Position numbers and translations under genes: made by a program | The notes under the pieces: model-generated | Seen by the model: only the letters and a program-made list of their open reading frames with translations | Told to the model about the DNA's origin: nothing | Database searches by the model: none | Origin: Leuconostoc fallax KCTC 3537 | GTDB lineage: Bacteria > Bacillota > Bacilli > Lactobacillales > Lactobacillaceae | Length of the DNA: 64,000 nucleotides | Assembly (NCBI RefSeq): GCF_000165675.1 | Contig: NZ_AEIZ01000026.1 | Coordinates: forward strand, 186,001 to 250,000 | Direction of reading: 5' to 3' | In this document: positions 1 through 10,421 of the stretch, piece by piece | Numbering within the stretch: the stretch's first letter is position 1 | Layout: the number at the start of each line of letters is the position of its first letter

Positions 1-837
1 CCCAGCTTAGGCACAATATTCTTTTGCACATCTTTGGTTAAGAAATAATCCAAGTAACTCTTTGTGGCACCCGTAGGCTTACCCTTGGTATACATGTGTT
101 CATAGGCCCAGATTTTCCAATCATTATTCTCAACATTTTCAGATGTCGGCTTAACATCATCAATCGATAATGATTTGATACCATTACTATTTAAATAGGC
201 AAAAGCTAAATAAGAAATAGAACCAGGTGTGGCTTTAACAATCTTTTGAACCGTTCCGTTAGAATCTTGTTCTGTCGCTTGAACTGCATTTTGACCATCA
301 AGGACGTTCTTTTCAAAGACTGCCCGTGTACCAGAACCAGTTGCACGGTTAATGACGACAATTTTTCATCATCACCACCGACTTCTTTCCAGTTTGTAAT
401 TTTACCTGTAAAGATATTTTTAATTGTTCCTTCGTTAGGTTTTTAACACTAACATCTTTGTTAACCACAGGTGCAATACCAACGACTGCAACTTGATGAT
501 CAACTAGTTTGCTAGCATCAACTCCCTCTTTTTCTTCTGCGAAGACGTCTGAGTTACCAATTTGAACTGATCCATCGGAAACTTGACTAAGACCAGCACC
601 TGAACCGCCACCTTGTACGGTAATATTGGCTTCTGGATTTTTCTCCTCAAATGAAGTACCAACTTGTTCCGCCAAAGGCTGAAGAGCAGTAGACCCCACT
701 GCTAAAACTTTACCGCTTACTTTACTACTCGTTGCTGATGACTGATGACTGGAACCCTTATCAGCATTGGCATACAATGCAAATCCTGCACCAATAACGA
801 CTAAGCCACCGACAACTGCTGGAATTAATTTATTCAT
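1..837 (-). pseudogene. pstS: Phosphate ABC transporter substrate-binding protein PstS, frameshifted and cut by the window edge
   Basis: Extracellular phosphate-binding protein that feeds the PstCAB importer. The N-terminus has one hydrophobic segment (about residues 4-23) followed by a Ser-rich linker. There is no lipobox Cys, so it looks anchored by an uncleaved helix. The family phosphate-binding segments [13 protein letters not shown] (about 47-58) and [11 protein letters not shown] (about 77-87) are present. The frame breaks twice, at T5 runs 417-421 and 362-366. Adding one base to each restores [15 protein letters not shown] and then [17 protein letters not shown], both typical of PstS. 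The last few residues lie left of base 1. The breaks are probably sequencing errors. The pstCAB genes would be expected outside the window. Confidence 0.85.
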
Positions 838-871
838 CTCGACATCTCCATTGTCCTTAATTTATCAGTAA

Positions 872-921
872 GTAAGCAACCCTTTGTAGTAGTTAGGCTT
901 GGGAAAACCTTTGTTGCTTAC
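872..921 (-). promoter_or_regulatory. Leader hairpin upstream of pstS
   Basis: A perfect 9-bp inverted repeat (GTAAGCAAC / GTTGCTTAC, arms 872-880 and 913-921) lies 35-85 bases before the pstS start. A TTGACA hexamer occurs on the same strand at 944-949, but no -10 box is well spaced from it. The hairpin would sit in or just upstream of the pstS 5' leader. It has no U-tract, so it is not a terminator. A role in phosphate control is only a guess. Confidence 0.35.
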
Positions 922-1001
922 AAACTATATATTAAATGGATAATGTCAATATTTGCTACGTAAAAAGATAAATACTTTGTCTAATTAATGTAAAGCTGTC
1001 T

Positions 1002-1700
1002 TTACAATGCATCGGACATCGTATATCCGAATCCGCGCACTGTTTTTAAAATTGTTGGGTGCTTTGGATCTTTTTCGATCTTTTCACGAAGATTACTGAT
1101 ATGCATGTCTACCATGCGACTTTGACCCGTAAAGTCATATCCCCAGACACTAGTCAATATGGTTTCACGATCAATCACTCTACCAATTCTTTTGGCAAAA
1201 TACAGCAAAAGTTCATACTCTCTTGGTGTTAATATAACGGTCTGACCATCTTTTTTCACAACTTTACGCGCATCGTCAATAACTAAATCTTGAATGGTTA
1301 AATAACCAACTTGATCGTTTCTGTTAGTACTCTGCTCGTGGTAACGACGTAGTACGGCTTTTAGACGTGCTATGACCTCTCGCGGGCTAAACGGCTTAGT
1401 AATATAATCATCAGCACCAATTTCTAAACCAAAGATACGATCAAATTCATCTCCTTTGGCGGTAACCAGTATTACGGGAATCCTAATACTATTTTCGCGC
1501 ATTTGTCTCAATACTGACATACCATCCACTTCAGGTAACATTAAATCCAGAAGTACGGCATCGTACTGTTCCTGCTCAACGAGCTGTAACGCAGTCGCCC
1601 CATCCGCAGCAATCGTAACGTGATAACCATTTTGCTCTAAATTGAACTGTAGCAATGTCGTAATTGCTTGTTCATCATCAACCACCAAAATTCTTGACAT
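1002..1700 (-). CDS. phoP: PhoP/WalR-type OmpR-family response regulator
   Basis: DNA-binding response regulator of a two-component system. The receiver domain (1-120) has the acidic pair D8/D9, phospho-acceptor D52 in LLDLMLPEVDG, T80 and K102 (TKPFSP). A winged-helix effector domain (about 130-228) carries the TPREYELL and SRMVDMHISNLREK segments. I choose the ATG at 1700 because GGAG lies seven bases before it; an in-frame ATG at 1712 overlaps that ribosome-binding site. The next gene downstream is pstS, which supports a phosphate-starvation role, but no sensor kinase gene lies between them, unlike the common phoP-phoR-pst order. The symbol rests on this context and WalR-like specificity is possible. 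Confidence 0.75.
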   Translation of the reverse strand: MSRILVVDDEQAITTLLQFNLEQNGYHVTIAADGATALQLVEQEQYDAVLLDLMLPEVDGMSVLRQMRENSIRIPVILVTAKGDEFDRIFGLEIGADDYITKPFSPREVIARLKAVLRRYHEQSTNRNDQVGYLTIQDLVIDDARKVVKKDGQTVILTPREYELLLYFAKRIGRVIDRETILTSVWGYDFTGQSRMVDMHISNLREKIEKDPKHPTILKTVRGFGYTMSDAL

Positions 1701-1761
1701 TTTTGTCTCCATATCAAAATCAGTAAAATAGTAAAGTTTGATTACACTTTTGAATTATAAC

Positions 1762-1784
1762 AAAAAAGACACAAAGTGTCTTTT
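1762..1784 (-). terminator. Rho-independent terminator after recA
   Basis: Read on the minus strand, AAAAGACAC-TT-TGTGTCTTTT followed by further T residues forms a compact stem with a U-tract just after the recA stop codon. It separates recA from the regulator gene. Confidence 0.8.
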
Positions 1785-1792
1785 AAAATCAT

Positions 1793-2932
1793 TTATATAA
1801 TAGGTTCATCAGTTAATGCATCGTTATCTGTATTTAAGTCTAACGTATCATCTGTAGATGTATCTTTATCATCCGATGGTACATCCATACTGTCAGATGA
1901 TTGATCAATACCGTATGCTTCACGTACTCTAGCATAAATTTCTTTACGCATTTGTTCGTGTCCTTCTGAATCCAAAAATTCTTTAACTTTTTCGCGTCCC
2001 TGTCCAATACGTTCACCTTCGTAAGCGTACCAAGCGCCAGATTTATCTACGATATCTTTCTCTACAGCCAAATCAATTAATTCACCTGTCTGAGAAATGC
2101 CTTTTCCATACATAATATCAACTTCGGCAACTCTAAATGGTGGCGCTACCTTATTCTTAACAACCTTAACTTTAGTCAAGTTACCCGTTACTTCACTACC
2201 ATCTTTGATCTGCGTTGAACGTCGTACTTCCAAACGAACAGTTGAATAGAACTTCAATGCACGTCCTCCAGGTGTTGTTTCTGGATTACCAAACATGACA
2301 CCTACTTTTTCACGTATCTGGTTGATGAAAATCGCAATTGTTCCTGTACGATTAAGCGTTCCCGCTAATTTACGTAAAGCTTGACTCATCAATCGCGCTT
2401 GCAAACCAACATGGGCATCTCCCATTTCCCCTTCAATTTCAGCTCGTGGTACCAATGCAGCAACTGAATCAACAACAATCATATCTACAGCCCCAGATTG
2501 TACTAATGCATCGGCAATCTCTAAGCCTTGCTCTCCAGTATCTGGTTGAGATAATAGTAATTCTTTTGAATCAACCCCTAATGCTTCAGCATACTTCACA
2601 TCTAATGCATTTTCAGCATCAATATACGCTGCTGTACCACCTTGCTTTTGTACTTCGGCAACCGCATGTAAAGCAATTGTTGTTTTACCTGATGATTCAG
2701 GACCGTATACTTCAATGATACGACCTTTTGGATATCCACCAACGCCTAATGCAATATCTAGCTTAACCGACCCTGAGGGGATTGTTTCAACTCTTGTTAG
2801 GTTATTATCACCTAACTTCATAATAGAACCCTTACCAAAATTCTTTTCTATTTTCTTTAGGGCTTCTTGTAATGCGGCTTCACGACCATCATTTTTATCT
2901 TTAGTTTTCACCGTTTTTTGGTTACCATACAA
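1793..2932 (-). CDS. recA: Recombinase RecA
   Basis: DNA-strand-exchange protein for homologous recombination and co-protease for LexA. Walker [10 protein letters not shown] lies at about 77-85. Also visible are the Walker B-like [10 protein letters not shown], the L1 loop region ([21 protein letters not shown]) and the L2 region ([21 protein letters not shown]). At 379 residues it is slightly longer than the roughly 350 usual, because of a very acidic Asp/Thr/Ser-rich tail after about residue 330. The start follows a strong AAAGGAG. Upstream are a perfect LexA box and the pgsA terminator. The order rodZ-pgsA-recA is the common Firmicute arrangement. Confidence 0.98.
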   Translation of the reverse strand: MYGNQKTVKTKDKNDGREAALQEALKKIEKNFGKGSIMKLGDNNLTRVETIPSGSVKLDIALGVGGYPKGRIIEVYGPESSGKTTIALHAVAEVQKQGGTAAYIDAENALDVKYAEALGVDSKELLLSQPDTGEQGLEIADALVQSGAVDMIVVDSVAALVPRAEIEGEMGDAHVGLQARLMSQALRKLAGTLNRTGTIAIFINQIREKVGVMFGNPETTPGGRALKFYSTVRLEVRRSTQIKDGSEVTGNLTKVKVVKNKVAPPFRVAEVDIMYGKGISQTGELIDLAVEKDIVDKSGAWYAYEGERIGQGREKVKEFLDSEGHEQMRKEIYARVREAYGIDQSSDSMDVPSDDKDTSTDDTLDLNTDNDALTDEPII

Positions 2933-2995
2933 CCCACTCCTTTAATGTCTACTCAACTAGTCTACATGTTTATCAAGACAAAATCAAGCATTTTA

Positions 2996-3009
2996 CGAAC
3001 AAACGTTCG
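2996..3009. promoter_or_regulatory. LexA (SOS) box upstream of recA
   Basis: CGAACAAACGTTCG matches the Gram-positive LexA/DinR operator CGAAC-N4-GTTCG exactly. It ends 64 bases before the recA start, where an SOS-controlled promoter would lie. It indicates LexA repression of recA. Confidence 0.85.
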
Positions 3010-3034
3010 TCGACTCATGTCTATATTATTATAC

Positions 3035-3056
3035 GAAAAAAGCGCTTATCGCGCTC
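3035..3056 (-). terminator. Terminator overlapping the pgsA stop
   Basis: On the minus strand AGCGC-GATA-AGCGCT followed by six T residues forms a short GC-rich stem with a U-tract. It begins at the pgsA stop codon and isolates recA transcription from the upstream operon. Confidence 0.75.
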
Positions 3057-3636
3057 ATAGTCCATCAGCAAAAACATTACGATTTTGCCAAAAATAATCA
3101 ATACCTGAATAAATAGTAAAAATAACTGCAATCCATAAGAGAATTTCTCCAATTGGAAAGTTGACAACTGAAAGTGGCCAATTATGCATATACAAAAAGA
3201 AAATCGCAAACATTTGTGAGAATGTCTTAATTTTACCTGGCATCTGAGCTGCTAACACTTTTCCGTTATTTTCAACAATAAGTGTACGTAAACCAGTAAC
3301 CGCTAACTCTCTAATAACAATAACAACAGTCATCCACGTCGGTACAATACCGAAACTTGTTAAGAAAATCAAAGCTGTAATGACTAATAATTTGTCCGCT
3401 AATGGGTCCGCAAACTTTCCAAAATTCGTAACCAAATGTTGTCGTCTTGCAATTTGCCCATCCAAGAAATCAGTCAAAGAAGCGACTGCAAAAATAATAG
3501 CAGCCCACAGCCAGTTGGTTGGGACAGACGCACCCAACCAATGAAGTGTCGTCCACTCATAAGGCAAAGACAGTACTAAAATAAAGACTGGAATTAAAAT
3601 CATTCTGAATATTGTTAATTTATTGGGTAAATTCAT
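3055..3636 (-). CDS. pgsA: CDP-diacylglycerol-glycerol-3-phosphate 3-phosphatidyltransferase
   Basis: Integral membrane enzyme making phosphatidylglycerol phosphate from CDP-diacylglycerol and glycerol-3-phosphate. The CDP-alcohol phosphotransferase signature D-G-x2-A-R-x8-G-x3-D-x3-D is complete at about residues 59-81 (DGQIARR ... GKFADPLAD). Four to five hydrophobic helices are apparent. The length of 193 residues is typical. It follows rodZ closely (13 bases) and precedes recA. Its phospholipid product is the substrate of the nearby cardiolipin synthase. Confidence 0.95.
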   Translation of the reverse strand: MNLPNKLTIFRMILIPVFILVLSLPYEWTTLHWLGASVPTNWLWAAIIFAVASLTDFLDGQIARRQHLVTNFGKFADPLADKLLVITALIFLTSFGIVPTWMTVVIVIRELAVTGLRTLIVENNGKVLAAQMPGKIKTFSQMFAIFFLYMHNWPLSVVNFPIGEILLWIAVIFTIYSGIDYFWQNRNVFADGL

Positions 3637-3649
3637 TCTTTTACAACCT

Positions 3650-4540
3650 TTAGTCCTTTAGATTAAATAATACATTCCAAAATATTGTCGTATTCCCCGA
3701 AATGGTCACAGATTTACCATCAACCGTTAATTTTGCATTTGCAACATTAGTGAACTGTACATTAAATGCCTTGGCACTACTTGGAATGGTTACTGTTTGT
3801 TCTTCGCCTGCAGTCAACGTCTGGTCAAGTAAGATTGTGCTATCATCTGTATTCACCTTAACTGCTGTTGCGCCGTTTTGGCCGACAATTTTAACACGAT
3901 GCGTCTTATCTGCACCATTCTTAATACTATACGTCGTTGTTTGTAAAGCAGTATTAATTTGTGGTTTGCTTAAGCGAAGTTTAGATTGTGATTTTGATGT
4001 ATTAGTACTACTCTGTTGCTTTTTGCTTGATGACGATGTAGTAGATGATTTTTTATCGACAGACGATGTTGTGACAGATACCTGATTATTATCTAAATTA
4101 TCTGTCGTTCCACTCATATGTGTTGTCATAAACCAAATGACACCCAACGCAATCAACACCAAAATTATCCATAATATTTTGGCGATATGATGAGAAATTA
4201 AACTACCAACCGCCGAACTATTATGTTGATTTCGAGCACGCACAATATCATCCTTGTCACGATGCGCACGACTCAATGAACTCGTACGTGATATTGAAGC
4301 TGGCGCTTGATCACCCAATAATTCTTCGGGATGAATATCAACAGCAAGTGCATACTGTCTAATAAAAGCACGCACATAAAAATCACCAGGGAGCCTACTG
4401 AAATTGTCATTTTCAATCGCTTCCAAATAACGCAATTGAATTTTAGTCATTTTCTGAACATCGTCTAGTGTTAAGTTTTTTGATTGGCGCGCAGCCTTTA
4501 GCTGTTCACCAATATGTTTACTATTTAGTGATTCGCTCAT
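3650..4540 (-). CDS. rodZ: RodZ-like cytoskeletal HTH membrane protein (YmfM type)
   Basis: Bitopic membrane protein that in this family couples MreB filaments to wall synthesis. Residues 1-75 form an HTH_25-type helix-turn-helix (LKAARQSKNLTLDDVQKMTK, then LPGDFYVRAFIRQYA). A positively charged stretch (90-103) precedes one transmembrane helix (about 121-138). A Ser/Thr/Lys-rich linker (150-190) follows, then a C-terminal beta-rich DUF4115-like domain. Its place between the ymfH-type peptidase and pgsA is conserved in Firmicutes. The mre genes lie 7 kb away. Confidence 0.85.
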   Translation of the reverse strand: MSESLNSKHIGEQLKAARQSKNLTLDDVQKMTKIQLRYLEAIENDNFSRLPGDFYVRAFIRQYALAVDIHPEELLGDQAPASISRTSSLSRAHRDKDDIVRARNQHNSSAVGSLISHHIAKILWIILVLIALGVIWFMTTHMSGTTDNLDNNQVSVTTSSVDKKSSTTSSSSKKQQSSTNTSKSQSKLRLSKPQINTALQTTTYSIKNGADKTHRVKIVGQNGATAVKVNTDDSTILLDQTLTAGEEQTVTIPSSAKAFNVQFTNVANAKLTVDGKSVTISGNTTIFWNVLFNLKD

Positions 4541-4561
4541 ATTCGTCCTATCATATCTATA

Positions 4562-5834
4562 CTACTGCTGTTGTAGTATAAACCGTTGTAAATGTACTGT
4601 GCGGTACAATATCTCCGCACCTGTCAAAATATCTTCAAATGTTAAGTTTTGTATTAACATCACTTGATCAAATAAATTAATGCCAAATAAAACATCATCT
4701 CCACGTAATGCAATGCTTTCTAGCGAATTGAGTCTTTGTATACCCTCTCCTAATGTCGCGCGTCGTATTTGTTCAAAAGATTCGCGACTTTCTAGTAGCA
4801 CTTCTTGATATTGATCAAGACGCTTTTGAATTGCCTCTGTTAACGCTACAATTTCAGTTGTTTCAGCTATAATACTAACAAACTGATATTCACGTATCAA
4901 GTCATAAGACACACTAAATTCAGTATCAATAATACCTTGACTATATAATGACTGGTACCAATCGGTCTGTTCACCAAATAGCATATCATTAACAATGTCA
5001 GCGACCTCAGACATTTTAGCGCCTGCCTTACCTTTAAGGATATCATGTTGTATGCGCAGACCAAAAGCAACTTTTGGCCGTACTACAGAAAATGATGCTG
5101 TCATGTTTTGTTCTCGAGGAGCATTAATCTCATTTGTTATTTTTTAACATCTACTGATTCAATGACTTTTTGTGCTTGATTCTGATGAATTAATGCTAAA
5201 ATTTCATCTGGATCAAAGCGCCCAACAATTTGTAAATGTAATTGAGATGGTTGATAAAAAGCACGATGAATTTGATATAGGAGTTCCGGTGTAATTAATG
5301 CAATAGATGCTTGCGTTCCAGCTATATCTGTCGCCAATGCCGTATCAGGATACATTAGGTTCAATAAACCCATGTAAACTTTCCAATTTGGATCATCAGC
5401 ATACATTTGAATTTCTTGCCCTATAATCCCTTGTTCTTTAGCCACTGTTTGTTGTGTAAAATAAGGTGCCTGAACAAAATCTAGTAAGTATGACAACGCT
5501 GATGAAAAATTTTGAGACGTGGAGAATAAATAACTCGTTTGGTATGCATTCGTAAAAGCATTCGCATCTGCACCTAAAGCGCCAAATCCAGCAAAAGCAT
5601 CGCCATCTTCTTTTTCAAACAATTTATGTTCTAAAAAATGTGCTGTCCCGGGCGGAATAATGATAGGTTCTTCATTATTAATTTGAAAAGCCATGTCTAA
5701 TGCACCATACTCTGTTGTGATAACTGCAAAAGTTTTATGATAATTATTTTTTGGTACTAATGAAACACGTAAACCATTAGGTAATACATCTTCAATAACG
5801 TTTTCTTTTAATTGTGTATATTTTTTGTTTTCAT
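4562..5834 (-). pseudogene. ymfH: M16-family zinc peptidase YmfH, frameshifted twice
   Basis: Insulinase-type peptidase homologue. The catalytic HxxEH motif is intact (GTAHFLEHKLFE). The first break is at T6 5821-5826, just after the ATG at 5834; adding one base gives MKTKKYTQLKENVIEDVLPNG. The second is at T6 5140-5145; adding one base joins DVKK to ITNEINAPREQNMTASF. With both repaired the protein is about 424 residues, normal for the family. The ATG at 5834 lies one base after the ymfF stop, consistent with translational coupling. I regard the breaks as likely sequencing errors. Pairs of this kind carry one catalytic and one degenerate M16 subunit. Confidence 0.85.
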
Positions 5835-5835
5835 A

Positions 5836-7097
5836 TTATCCCTCAGGTAAAAGTACAAATCGGTTTTGTAGTATTACTTCTTGTGATAATTGCTGGACCA
5901 TTTGCGGTGTTACATTTTGCACATAATTAATCCATTGCTCGGCTGTTGTTTGTCGCCCTGTTAATAAGCGCGCAAAGTTCTTTTCAAGTTGATGAGCTGG
6001 TGAATCTTGCTGACTCAAGTAATCATTAATTGTACTTGCTTTAATTGCCTCTAGGACATCCAGATCGATGTTGCCGGCTTGTATATCTTGTAATTGTTGT
6101 TGAATCATCTCATCAGCACTTTGAACTTGTGCTTTATCTACACCAGCTAATACCGTCAAATAGCCAGTATCTTGTTGCCAGCTTGAAAAGATACTATAAG
6201 CTAATGACTGCTGTTCACGGACATTAGTAAAGAGTTTTGAAAGCGGTGATCCACCAAATAACGCATTTAAAATCAAAGCTGTAAATCGACGACTATCATT
6301 AGCTGGAATATTCAAATGATAGGCCAAGGTTAAAATAGATTGATTAATATCTGATTGTCCTTCTGACTTAGATATAACGGATTCTCTCAAATGTGGTTGA
6401 TAAAATGGTTTAACAACTTTTGGTTTTCGAGAAACTAGCGGCCACTGACTCACTAATTCCAAAATATGCGATGCTTGAATATCTCCTAGCACAATAATAC
6501 TTATTGTATCGGTCATCACCATTTTATGCCATGCTTCATATAATGAAGCAGCCGTAACTTGCGATACATCTGTCGCTCGCCCTAAGCTAGACAGCGTCAT
6601 TTCTTCTTCAGCAAAAGTAATTTCTTTAAGTTGAGACATCGCATAACGCCGCTTATCATCACGAAGACTGGCCAATTCATTGCATAGACTTTGTTGTTCT
6701 TTAGCAAATATCTGTTGATCAAACTGGTTTTCACTTACTTTAGGGGAAAATATCATCTCTCCTAAGAAGTCAAATGCTGAAGCTAATAATTGTGTTTGTT
6801 CGCCGATATAGCTCGGTGCGGGTAATTGTAAGTCAAAACGCACATGATGCGTCTGACCAAACCGCATAACATCTGTTTGATACCGCGCCCCATACAAATC
6901 AATTAATTTTTGTGCAACATCTTGTTGGTTTGGATAAGCTTTCGCACTTGCTGATTGTACATAAGATAATAATGCACGTTCACTAATATTTTGTGTCGCG
7001 AGTTGTGCTGTAAAATCTACTGATATGTTTAAAGTTTTAAATTGTGTGGTGGGTATCACAACTAAGTTAACACCATCGGATAATTGTATTTTTTCAT
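5836..7097 (-). pseudogene. ymfF: M16-family peptidase-like protein YmfF, 5' frameshift
   Basis: Partner of YmfH. No HxxEH motif is visible, as expected for the non-catalytic member. About 407 residues read without interruption from a GTG at 7059, but the natural start is the ATG at 7097, which overlaps the cls stop as ATGA. From that ATG the frame closes after 11 codons unless one base is added to the T6 run 7089-7094. The repaired N-terminus MKKIQLSDGVNLVVIPTTQ is typical of the family. The C-terminal domain (SLAYSIFSSWQ, YLTVLAGVD) is well preserved. Confidence 0.8.
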
Positions 7098-8546
7098 AGA
7101 ATTGGGGAGAATAACCTACTAAATTTTTGTTTGAATTTCATCCAAATTGACTGTTGATCAAAGTAATCTTGCGTCAATTGTAAGGACTGTGCGACATCTT
7201 CATTAAACTGTAATTCCAATTGGGTTGCTAGTTGACGATCATAGATAAATGCATTAGCTTCAAAGTTCAGTGAGAACGACCGAATATCCATATTAGCTGA
7301 ACCGACGGTTGCTACCTCATTATCAATGATGACAACCTTACTATGCAAAAAGCCACCTTCATATTGGTATACTTCTGCGCCCCAATTAATCAATTCTTTA
7401 GCATAGTATTGGGTAGCACGATAAACAAAAGGATGATCTGGTTTGTTTGGAATCATTAATCTAACTTTAACACCTGACATTAAAGCAATTTCTAAAGTCT
7501 CTAATATTGGCGAATCAGGTATAAAGTACGGTGTTTGGATAATAATTTCTTGCTTAGCAGAAGCAAACATTCGCATGAAACCTTGCTTAATTTGATTCAC
7601 TTGACTGTCTGGTCCACTGGTAACAATTTGTACCATTGATTTACCTGGTAATTCGATATTTTCAGGAAAATATTGCGCAGTATCAATTAATAGTTCATTA
7701 GCTTCTGCTGTTGCATTCCAATCCATTAAAAATCGGCTCTGCATCGACAACACAGCATCCCCATCCATTCTCAAATGCGTATCGCGCCAGTTACCAAATT
7801 TAGTGAATTCGCCAAGATACTGATCGCCAACATTGAAACCACCAATATAACCGATTTTGCCATCAATAATCGCAATTTTACGATGAATTCTAAAATTAAA
7901 TCTTAGTGCTAATAATTGAAAACGACGCATCAAAAAGGGATAGCAATTCCCCCTGCGCGACGTAACGGGCGATATAATCTGTCGTGCCGGCCATGAGAAC
8001 CAAACTGATCATAAATAATACGAACTTCGACACCTTCGCGTGCTTTTTGTGTTAATAACTGAATTAACTTTTGACCAATATTATCATCAAAAATTGTGAA
8101 ATATTCCAAATGAATATGGTGTTTGGCTTTTTGGATATCTGCTAAAAGCGCGTCAAATTTTTCTTGACCTGTTTGAAAAATTTGAATGTCATTGCCTCGC
8201 GTTAGCATAGCATTATTAGTTTTTAAAAAGAGATTAACTAATTCAGTAGCCGTAATTGGAATAGGCAATAACTTCTCTGCTTTTAACAAAACACGACGTT
8301 GATTATTGGCAATTTGTTCCAGTCCACGCTGTTCTTGCGTTCTTAATCGAAAAATTTTTTGTTCGATATTCGACTACCCGCAAAGTAAAAAATAACAAAT
8401 CCTAGTACTGGCAACAGTAACAAGACTAATAACCAAGCCCAAATTGTTGCAATATCTCTTTTCTCACTAAAAACAGTTAAAATTGCACCAATAACGTTAA
8501 TTAATAAAATGCCGACAATAATTATAATAACGGTTTCTGCTAGCAT
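7094..8546 (-). pseudogene. cls: Cardiolipin synthase, frameshifted twice
   Basis: Membrane phospholipase-D-family enzyme that condenses phosphatidylglycerol to cardiolipin. Two N-terminal hydrophobic helices (about 4-58) are followed by two HKD motifs: HRKIAIIDGKIGYIGG and HSKVVIIDNEVATVGSANMD. The frame breaks at A5 8350-8354 (after SNKKFF) and at A5 7932-7936 (after GGIAIP). One extra base at each restores NKKFFRLRTQEQRGLEQ and IPFLMRRFQLLALRFN, giving a normal length of about 485 residues. The start has TAGGAG upstream. Every other family feature is intact, so sequencing error is more likely than decay. Confidence 0.88.
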
Positions 8547-8844
8547 TTTGTTAAACTCCTATCTGGTGATTTACTGTTATACAATAATACCAGTCTACCA
8601 GTTTTTAGCATGGAATACAGCAAAAAAAATGCATTAATATGGGAAATACATCCTATTATTTAAATAGCTTACGCGATTTATTTTGCATAGCATCAAGTGG
8701 GTCATTTAGCCCCATGGATAGCATTTAAAGTTTAGATAAGCATGCGCATATCATATTATCCTCATCGCTTATTTAACTATCGTATCTGCTCATAATTTTT
8801 GGGTCAATCATTTATTTTCGAACTTTCAAAATCATATGATGACA
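8547..8844. other. Intergenic region without a recognised gene
   Basis: This AT-rich stretch lies between the cls start and the terminator of the histidine-type ABC operon. On the minus strand TGGTATTAT at about 8587-8595 resembles an extended -10 box for cls, but no convincing -35 accompanies it. An A8 run occurs near 8622. I find no ORF with a ribosome-binding site and no strong hairpin. Confidence 0.5.
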
Positions 8845-8886
8845 AATAAAAATAACCTTAGAAAGCTTATCATTCAACTTTCCAAG
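8845..8886 (-). terminator. Terminator of the amino-acid ABC operon
   Basis: On the minus strand CTTGGAAAG and CTTTCTAAG pair around a 12-base loop with one bulge or mismatch, followed by GTTATTTTTATTT. It lies 24 bases after the restored stop codon of the binding-protein gene. Confidence 0.65.
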
Positions 8887-8909
8887 ATTATTTTAACGCA
8901 CCAACATGC

Positions 8910-9758
8910 TTACTGTGCTTTACCAAACCATTTTTTCTCTAACTGTGCCATACGGCCATCTTTTTAAATGCAGCTAGTTGTTCATTAACCTTCTGACGTA
9001 ATTGCTTATCTGACTTACGGAAACCAACACCGTTTTTATCGACAGGGAAGCCACCGGTTGTAATTGTATAATTATCTGGATTAGATTGGTGTGCGACATA
9101 ATATCGTGCGTAAACTTCATCAATCAGCAAACCATCAATACGTCCCGCATTCAAGTCATTAAATGCTTTGTCAAAAGTATCATATCCGACAGCCTTTTGA
9201 TTTTTAATATAATCTCTTAAAACCTTAGGTTGTGCATTGAGTACTTCATCACCACTCGAAGCAGTTTGGTTACCCAAAACCTTATCTTTCATATCAGAAA
9301 AACTATTGATATTGTTTTCTTCAAAGTAACAAGGAGCTGGGTATTATTGTAGTAAGGATTTGAAAAGGCAACCTTCTTTTTTCTTGCATCAGTGATAGTA
9401 TAACCATTCCAAATGGCATCAATGTTACCGTTATTTAATTCAGTTTCTTTCATTGACCAATCAATTTGCTGCCACTTAACCTTAACACCTAATTCCTTAA
9501 AGACTGCATTCGCTAAATCAACATCAAAGCCAACTAACTTACCTTTATTATTTCTAAAGCCCATAGGTACAAATGTATCATCTAAACCAATAGTGATTTG
9601 CTTGTCTGATTTAATTCGGTTCCAACTATCACTTTGCTTTTGAGATTCTGTTGTTGTACTTTTATTATCTGATTTTGTAAAACTGTAAACACCAAAAGCA
9701 ATCAATATAATAACGATTAAACCAATAATACTGTTAACCAATGTTTTTTATTTTTCAT
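8910..9758 (-). pseudogene. Amino-acid (probably histidine) ABC transporter substrate-binding protein, frameshifted
   Basis: Polar amino-acid binding protein (SBP family 3). A good ribosome-binding site (GGAGAAGAG) precedes the ATG at 9758. One hydrophobic segment without a lipobox Cys is followed by a Ser/Thr/Lys linker and the ligand-binding domain (ITIGLDDTFVPMGFRN, GFDVDLANAVFKELG, DAIWNGYTITDARKKKVAFSNPYY). Three breaks, at T6 9744-9749, T4 9315-9318 and T5 8961-8965, are each repaired by adding one base. The last repair gives the family-like ending KKDGRMAQLEKKWFGKAQ at 8910. Third gene of the T-box operon; histidine is inferred from the T-box specifier. Confidence 0.85.
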
Positions 9759-9775
9759 TATCTCTTCTCCCTAGA

Positions 9776-10415
9776 TTAACGCTCAACTTCTGTCGCAAAA
9801 TCAAAGACACGGTCCGAAATCATTTTGGCAAAAGGCTCATCGTGTGTAATCACCAATTGCGTCACATTCTTCTTTTTTGAGATCTTTAATGATCTCAGCA
9901 ACTTGATAGGTCGATTGCTCATCCAAACCACTTGTTGGTTCATCATAAGCTAATATTTGAGGTTGCATGGCTAATGCACGTGCGATTGCAACACGTTGCT
10001 TTTGCCCACCTGATAATTGATACGGAAATAATTTTTCCTTATCTGACAATCCTAAAGAATGTAGCAATTCTCTAGCTAATTTTTTGGCTTGATCTTTCGC
10101 CATTTTCTGTACAGTGATTGGTGCTAACATCACATTATCCAATACTGTGTAGTTTGGAAAAAGGTTGAAATCTTGGAAGATCAAACCAATGTCAGCAGTA
10201 TTTCGTTCCTCGCTAACACTCACTGCTTTGTTGTCCAAAAACATTTCACCAGCATTGGCTGTCTCTAGGCCAGCTACAATTTTGAGAAGCGTTGTTTTAC
10301 CAATACCTGATGGCCCAACAATACTCAATACTTCACCATCAGGAACTGTTAAATTCAAATTCTTGAAAATCATATTTGTGTCATATTGTTTCGTTAAATT
10401 TTTCAGTTCTAACAT
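9776..10415 (-). pseudogene. Amino-acid ABC transporter ATP-binding protein, 3' frameshift
   Basis: ATPase of a polar amino-acid importer. Walker A GPSGIGKTT (about 34-42), Q-loop IFQDFNLFPNYTV, signature LSGGQKQRVAIARAL and Walker B AYDEPTSGLD are intact. The frame fails near T6 9873-9878 after IIKDLKK. Adding two bases there (or removing one nearby) restores NVTQLVITHDEPFAKMISDRVFDFATEVER with the H-loop His and a stop at 9776. This is the only break not explained by a single lost base. Its closest family match is the GlnQ/HisP group. Confidence 0.85.
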
Positions 10416-10421
10416 TTCTTC

